DNA from: Pelodera strongyloides
Lineage: Eukaryota > Nematoda > Chromadorea > Rhabditida > Rhabditidae
DNA: 64,000 nucleotides
Direction: 5' to 3'
Assembly: GCA_036852015.1 (NCBI GenBank)
Contig: JAANDG010000054.1
Location: 363,359-427,358 of the forward strand
The position numbers and the translations under genes were made by a program. The notes under the pieces were generated by a model. The model saw nothing but the letters and a program-made list of their open reading frames with translations, did not search any database and was not told the DNA's origin. Positions within the stretch are counted from its first letter, which is position 1, and the number at the start of each line of letters is the position of its first letter. Shown piece after piece: positions 62,601 through 64,000 of this stretch.

Positions 62601-64000
62601 AGATGTCTGGATTGCAGAATGTGAACGTCTACCGGGACGGGAAAAGGGTAAACATGAGGCAACGGAACTGAGGTAAATGGATAAGTAGTGCGCGGCGTGA
62701 ATATGGCGCAATAGAGAAACGGGCGAAGTAAAGTGCGCGGAGACTACGCCAATGTACAGGCGAACTAATGAAAATGCCCAATTCGATACATGTATATTAA
62801 GTATTTCAGGGTGGTTTTCCACTAAATTAAGCGTAAGACGAACACCAAGTTGACATGTGTTTTCAATGAAAATATTTCAAAGGCGGCGGAAGATAAAACC
62901 CTGACTTTTCCGTTTCACAAACACACAAATTGGGGTAAATTGGACGGTGGAATACAATATGTGGGGATCAAAAACATCAGACGACAAATGGCGAACTCCT
63001 CAGCACAAAACATTAAAACAAAGAGATTTGATAATTGTGAGATTATTTGGTTTTGATAATGACCACTGGATAATTGATGAATTCCGAGCGCTAGGAAAAC
63101 GAGTTTGTTTAAAATGAGAAAGACAACAGGGAGATAAAAACTATCTACATAAGATTAATAAAAAACATAACATATAATAATAATAACCTACCTGTTCCAC
63201 TGGTATTGGTTTGGCAACTCCCAGTCTAACAGCTCCCATTGGTGCCGCTTTGAGTACAGCGACGGCACGCTCCAGACTGAACATTGGCAAAGATAAACCT
63301 TAGCGTAAGTCCCTATCTTATATGGTTTACTGAATCTGTACGTATGTACCCTTACAAAATAAAAAAATAAGGTGCTTAGCTTGGTGTTGTTGTAACAAAA
63401 ACACATTCAATGGGCGTGTACGTATACTCGTTACTTTTAAATTCCTTTTCAAGGGCACCTTTAAAACGGTATGACACGTGGTTTGTAAAACGAAACCACA
63501 TGCCCTACCGCTTGAACATCAGCAAATTTGAAAAAAAAAGATATCAAAAATGGAGCTCACCTGCTATTTGATAGATCATGATCGTTAACAAATAATAACC
63601 GATCTCCGGGCACAATTCTGCCGTCTGCCTGGGCAACTCCACCAGGGACCAATGATTGGACGACTATCACACTCTCGCCACGGTGCATCGGGTCCTGAGT
63701 TTCGCGTAAATTCATTTACTTTAGTTTAATTCTATCTTACACTACAACGTACGCGTATCATGTTGTTGCTCAATGAGTATGAATGACTGGATGTAATTAT
63801 CGAAACTAGTTGCACATATTCACATGGATATCTAACAGTTAATTCACATATTTTATTGGTTTCAATTATAATGATCAAGTATAATATTGCACCTATAAAT
63901 AAGCTAGTAATTAGTAAATACCTTGTAATCGACAACACTAAAACCGAGTCCCCTATGGTCCTTCTGAAGCCACACCACCATTGGGACACAGGTCCAGATG
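37501..64000 (-). CDS. MPDZ: MPDZ / mpz-1 multi-PDZ scaffold (C-terminal part, continues right)
   Basis: MPDZ/MUPP1-type scaffolds gather receptors and junction proteins through tandem PDZ domains. Forty-two exons in the window give about 1630 residues, ending ARPRQNPHP at TAG 37503-37501. Seven PDZ domains were read; their order and sequence follow vertebrate MPDZ PDZ5, 6, 7, 8, 10, 11 and a last PDZ. Domain exons are listed separately. Linker exons: 59495-59409, 59272-59201, 58631-58575, 56840-56731, 56454-56342, 54246-54164, 54059-54020 (uncertain), 53809-53640, 53571-53532, 53254-52939 (acidic, EEEEVEKK), 52551-52405, 52255-52166, 49525-49448, 48935-48840, 46998-46890, 45872-45603 (acidic), 43303-43108, 39353-39297, 39083-38859 and 38645-38424 (Pro/Ser-rich). 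Phases close everywhere except between 54020 and 53809. The N-terminal domains lie beyond 64000. Confidence 0.93.
37775..37931. repeat. Palindromic repeat related to family F
   Basis: GGGGTTTCCAAGTGTCC, AAATTTACCGTATTTT and their mirror images AAAATACGGTAAATTTATAC and ATGGAAACTCC. It lies in the last MPDZ intron, 35 bp from the 37966 exon end. Confidence 0.5.
39534..40479 (-). other. MPDZ: MPDZ PDZ11-like domain
   Basis: Exons 40479-40374, 40107-39998, 39872-39807, 39641-39534. [20 protein letters not shown], then [20 protein letters not shown] and [20 protein letters not shown]. It closely parallels vertebrate MPDZ PDZ11 ([16 protein letters not shown]). The 40479 exon also encodes the last strand of the previous PDZ (VRLLVYRD), so the two domains are about 15 residues apart, as in vertebrates. 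Confidence 0.93.
40374..41600 (-). other. MPDZ: MPDZ PDZ10-like domain
   Basis: Exons 41600-41524, 41175-41041, 40877-40806 and the start of 40479-40374. [59 protein letters not shown]. The IIHEVY-GAA-DGRL-GDQ-LEVN pattern is diagnostic of MPDZ PDZ10. This is the best conserved domain in the window. Confidence 0.94.
42150..42295. repeat. GA-rich microsatellite, MPDZ intron
   Basis: Imperfect (GA)n/(GGA)n on the plus strand for about 145 bp, in the intron between exons 43303-43108 and 41600-41524. On the MPDZ sense strand it is CU-rich. Confidence 0.9.
42784..42895. repeat. GA-rich microsatellite with a 20-bp higher-order unit
   Basis: Same intron as the 42150 tract. A unit GAGAGAGAGAGGGATGGGAA is repeated about three times before grading into GAAAGAGAAA. 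Confidence 0.9.
44160..44250. repeat. GA-rich microsatellite, MPDZ intron 43304-45602 (1)
   Basis: (GA)n broken by AAGGTA and CATA. First of three tracts in this 2.3-kb intron. Confidence 0.88.
44715..44920. repeat. GA-rich microsatellite, MPDZ intron 43304-45602 (2)
   Basis: The longest purine tract in the window, about 200 bp, with GAAAGAAAGAAAGAAAG and many GGAGG steps; only scattered pyrimidines interrupt it. Confidence 0.9.
45070..45165. repeat. GA-rich microsatellite, MPDZ intron 43304-45602 (3)
   Basis: Two (GA)n blocks, 45081-45102 and 45143-45164, separated by TGTAGAGATATAG-like sequence. Confidence 0.88.
46168..46727 (-). other. MPDZ: MPDZ PDZ8-like domain
   Basis: Exons 46727-46540 and 46278-46168. 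[20 protein letters not shown] matches the RYGTLTGEL-ELEKG approach to vertebrate PDZ8. Then [40 protein letters not shown] and VELLVLRR. The carboxylate loop is GLGM. Divergent in the middle ([10 protein letters not shown] replaces a DGRL motif). Confidence 0.88.
47454..47525 (+). pseudogene. tRNA-Asp(GTC)-like sequence, left arm of the inverted repeat
   Basis: Exactly 72 nt, with TAGTATAGTGGTGAG (A-box region as in tRNA-Asp), loop TTGTCAA with GTC at positions 34-36 and B-box GGTTCGATTCC. The acceptor stem is mostly paired, but the D, anticodon and T stems contain several mismatches. The control boxes look preserved while the fold is degraded, so pseudogene or tRNA-derived element is favoured. 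Confidence 0.6.
48499..48570 (-). pseudogene. tRNA-Asp(GTC)-like sequence, right arm of the inverted repeat
   Basis: Mirror copy of the 47454 sequence, with one substitution (TTGGCAGTATAG instead of TTGGTAGTATAG) that damages the A-box T. It faces the left copy with both 5' ends outward. Confidence 0.6.
49296..49426. mobile_element. MITE, family A, copy in an MPDZ intron
   Basis: GAGGCCACATTCACCACTC at the left, GAGTGGTGAATGCGGCCTC at the right; interior TTTTTCTCTGCGTGTCTCAC and TGTCCCCAGGGAATATTTCC. Its right end is only 21 bp from the donor end of the exon 49525-49448. About 80% similar by eye to the 53358 copy. Confidence 0.75.
50467..50546 (+). pseudogene. tRNA-derived sequence in an MPDZ intron
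   Basis: Starts GCCCGGCGTAGTGGTGTAAG and ends with a perfect B-box GGTTCGAATCC and a GGGC that pairs with the first GCCC. Internal stems are imperfect and no clean seven-base anticodon loop was found. Pseudogene or SINE head. Confidence 0.4.
50670..50760. mobile_element. MITE, family E, short copy
   Basis: AAACCCCGATATGCGCCCGA is mirrored by TCGGGCACATATCGAGGTTT. It shares GATGAAGGCCC and GAGGGACTTGA with the 5428 copy. It ends about 43 bp below the exon 50903-50803. Confidence 0.55.
51337..51749. mobile_element. Foldback element with about 110-bp arms (TTTAAAGGGTCAGGCCCATT)
   Basis: The two ends are near-perfect mirror images over about 110 bp, from TTTAAAGGGTCAGGCCCATT to CTAATTTTCAAGCGCAAAA. 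A 190-bp unique centre holds GCGCC-type sequence. It lies between the first two exons of PDZ7. Confidence 0.85.
53358..53496. mobile_element. MITE, family A, copy in MPDZ intron 53255-53531
   Basis: GAGGCCATATTCACCACTCA at the left, AATATGGCCTC at the right, with CCATGGCCCATGGGGAATTC inside. It fills half of a 277-bp intron, the tightest fit of any element here. Confidence 0.75.
54540..54612. repeat. GA-rich microsatellite, MPDZ intron 54247-56341 (1)
   Basis: Two (GA)n blocks around GGTTTGGAGGGAGGGAAAG. Confidence 0.9.
55051..55680 (-). pseudogene. Seven-transmembrane-receptor-like fragment with an in-frame TGA
   Basis: The open stretch 55473-55051 encodes three hydrophobic segments ([51 protein letters not shown]) separated by basic loops, with [13 protein letters not shown] after the first. 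The same frame continues upstream to about 55680 with more hydrophobic sequence ([29 protein letters not shown]), interrupted by TGA near 55498. It has no ATG at the right place. The pattern suggests the C-terminal half of a nematode chemoreceptor-type GPCR, probably a pseudogene; the receptor class was not recognised. It is nested in an MPDZ intron on the same strand. Confidence 0.4.
56104..56245. repeat. GA-rich microsatellite, MPDZ intron 54247-56341 (2)
   Basis: About 140 bp of GA/GGA/GATA, lying 97 bp below the exon 56454-56342, so on the sense strand it is a CU-rich stretch shortly after a donor. Confidence 0.9.
57041..58246 (-). other. MPDZ: MPDZ PDZ6-like domain
   Basis: Exons 58246-58084, 57891-57794, 57547-57441, 57139-57041. 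[60 protein letters not shown] and STCSITYITG. This follows vertebrate PDZ6 (ERTINIAKG-SLGMTVSANK, NAQARAMLRR, IKITYVP), including the atypical loop ALGI. Confidence 0.92.
58890..59070. mobile_element. MITE, family B, copy in MPDZ intron 58632-59200
   Basis: TTAAAGCGAAATGCTGGCCG at the left, CGGCAGGTATTTCGCTTTAA at the right, 181 bp. The interior (TTATGCTAATTTGCTCGAAT) is shared with the 59971 copy. Confidence 0.8.
59327..59395. mobile_element. Short family C hairpin
   Basis: AAACCACCTACCACATCGCTTT is followed by a short spacer and AAACCACGTACCATACCACTTT in direct orientation; both halves resemble one family C terminus. It sits just above the exon 59272-59201. Confidence 0.35.
59971..60151. 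mobile_element. MITE, family B, second copy within 1.1 kb
   Basis: TTAAAGCGAAATACCGGCCG at the left, CGGCCGGTATTTCGCTTTA at the right. Close in length and interior to the 58890 copy, so a recent or local transposition is possible. Confidence 0.8.
60585..60672. repeat. GA-rich microsatellite, large MPDZ intron (1)
   Basis: Broken (GA)n with CATAGAGAGAGACGACGAGAG; the cleanest part is the last 25 bp. Confidence 0.85.
62438..62535. repeat. GA-rich microsatellite, large MPDZ intron (2)
   Basis: About 100 bp of GA with GGAAGAG and GTGAGAGA variants. Confidence 0.9.
63192..64000 (-). other. MPDZ: MPDZ PDZ5-like domain (starts at the window edge)
   Basis: Exons 64000-63922 (partial), 63694-63561, 63276-63192. 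[58 protein letters not shown] and [12 protein letters not shown]. The last strand RLGVAKPIP and VPGGVAQ-DGR are characteristic of MPDZ PDZ5. The first exon is open to the window end. Confidence 0.92.
63459..63515. mobile_element. Short family C hairpin near PDZ5 exons
   Basis: AACGGTATGACACGTGGTTT pairs with AAACCACATGCCCTACCGCTT across a few bases. About 57 bp, the most compact hairpin of the family, 46 bp below the exon 63694-63561. Confidence 0.55.

Larger units (their letters stand above)
59496..63191. other. Large MPDZ intron (3.7 kb), no exon found
   Basis: The flanking exons join in phase 0 across it (VEQ to GGLSAHSP), so no exon is needed. It contains a family B MITE, two GA tracts, a CAAA microsatellite near 61177-61196 and AT-rich sequence. 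Open frames here are GA or poly-T artefacts. Confidence 0.7.

Overview
The window is eukaryotic and most likely from a nematode. Evidence: spliceosomal GT-AG introns with TTTTCAG-type acceptors, many short exons (mostly 55-200 nt), an AT-rich background crowded with small inverted-repeat elements, start codons preceded closely by splice acceptors as in trans-spliced genes, and orthologues of C. elegans fzy-1, mix-1 and mpz-1. The very exon-dense structure would suit a diplogastrid or related rhabditid, but that is inference. No prokaryotic operon, virus, CRISPR array or complete transposase gene was seen.

Layout. (1) About 1-3511, minus: the 5' part of a CDC20/fizzy gene. (2) 3512-6448: gene-free, several MITE-like families. 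(3) 6449 to about 9270, minus: a three-finger C2H2 protein with an in-frame TAA inside one exon and a 106-G tract in an intron. (4) 9795-35900, plus: three co-oriented genes, a UPF0390/Leydig-tumour-10-kDa-like protein, DR1 (NC2 beta) and SMC2 (35 exons, 1181 aa). The two internal junctions look like coupled polyadenylation and trans-splicing. (5) 19705-23027, minus: a complete KCTD8/12/16-type gene (7 exons, 293 aa) nested antisense in the 6.7-kb SMC2 hinge intron. (6) 35901-37500: intergenic between two converging genes. (7) 37501 to past 64000, minus: the C-terminal part of MPDZ/mpz-1 (about 1630 aa in 42 exons) with seven PDZ domains, matching vertebrate MPDZ PDZ5, 6, 7, 8, 10, 11 and one terminal PDZ.

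By family knowledge the genes act in mitosis (CDC20 activates the APC/C; SMC2 is the condensin ATPase), transcription (DR1 represses TBP-dependent initiation), GABA-B receptor or G-protein signalling (KCTD), and junctional or synaptic scaffolding (MPDZ). Physical linkage implies no shared pathway except possibly co-transcription of the three plus-strand genes.

All gene models were built by eye from reading-frame and splice-phase continuity. Phases close perfectly through SMC2, DR1, KCTD and almost all of MPDZ. The MPDZ stretch 53640-54250 and the first exon of the zinc-finger gene are unresolved. The most unusual features are a 1.5-kb inverted repeat carrying a tRNA-Asp-like sequence in each arm, the nested KCTD gene, the in-frame stop in the zinc-finger gene, the SL1-type-operon-like junctions, and a strand-biased set of GA/CT tracts in MPDZ introns.
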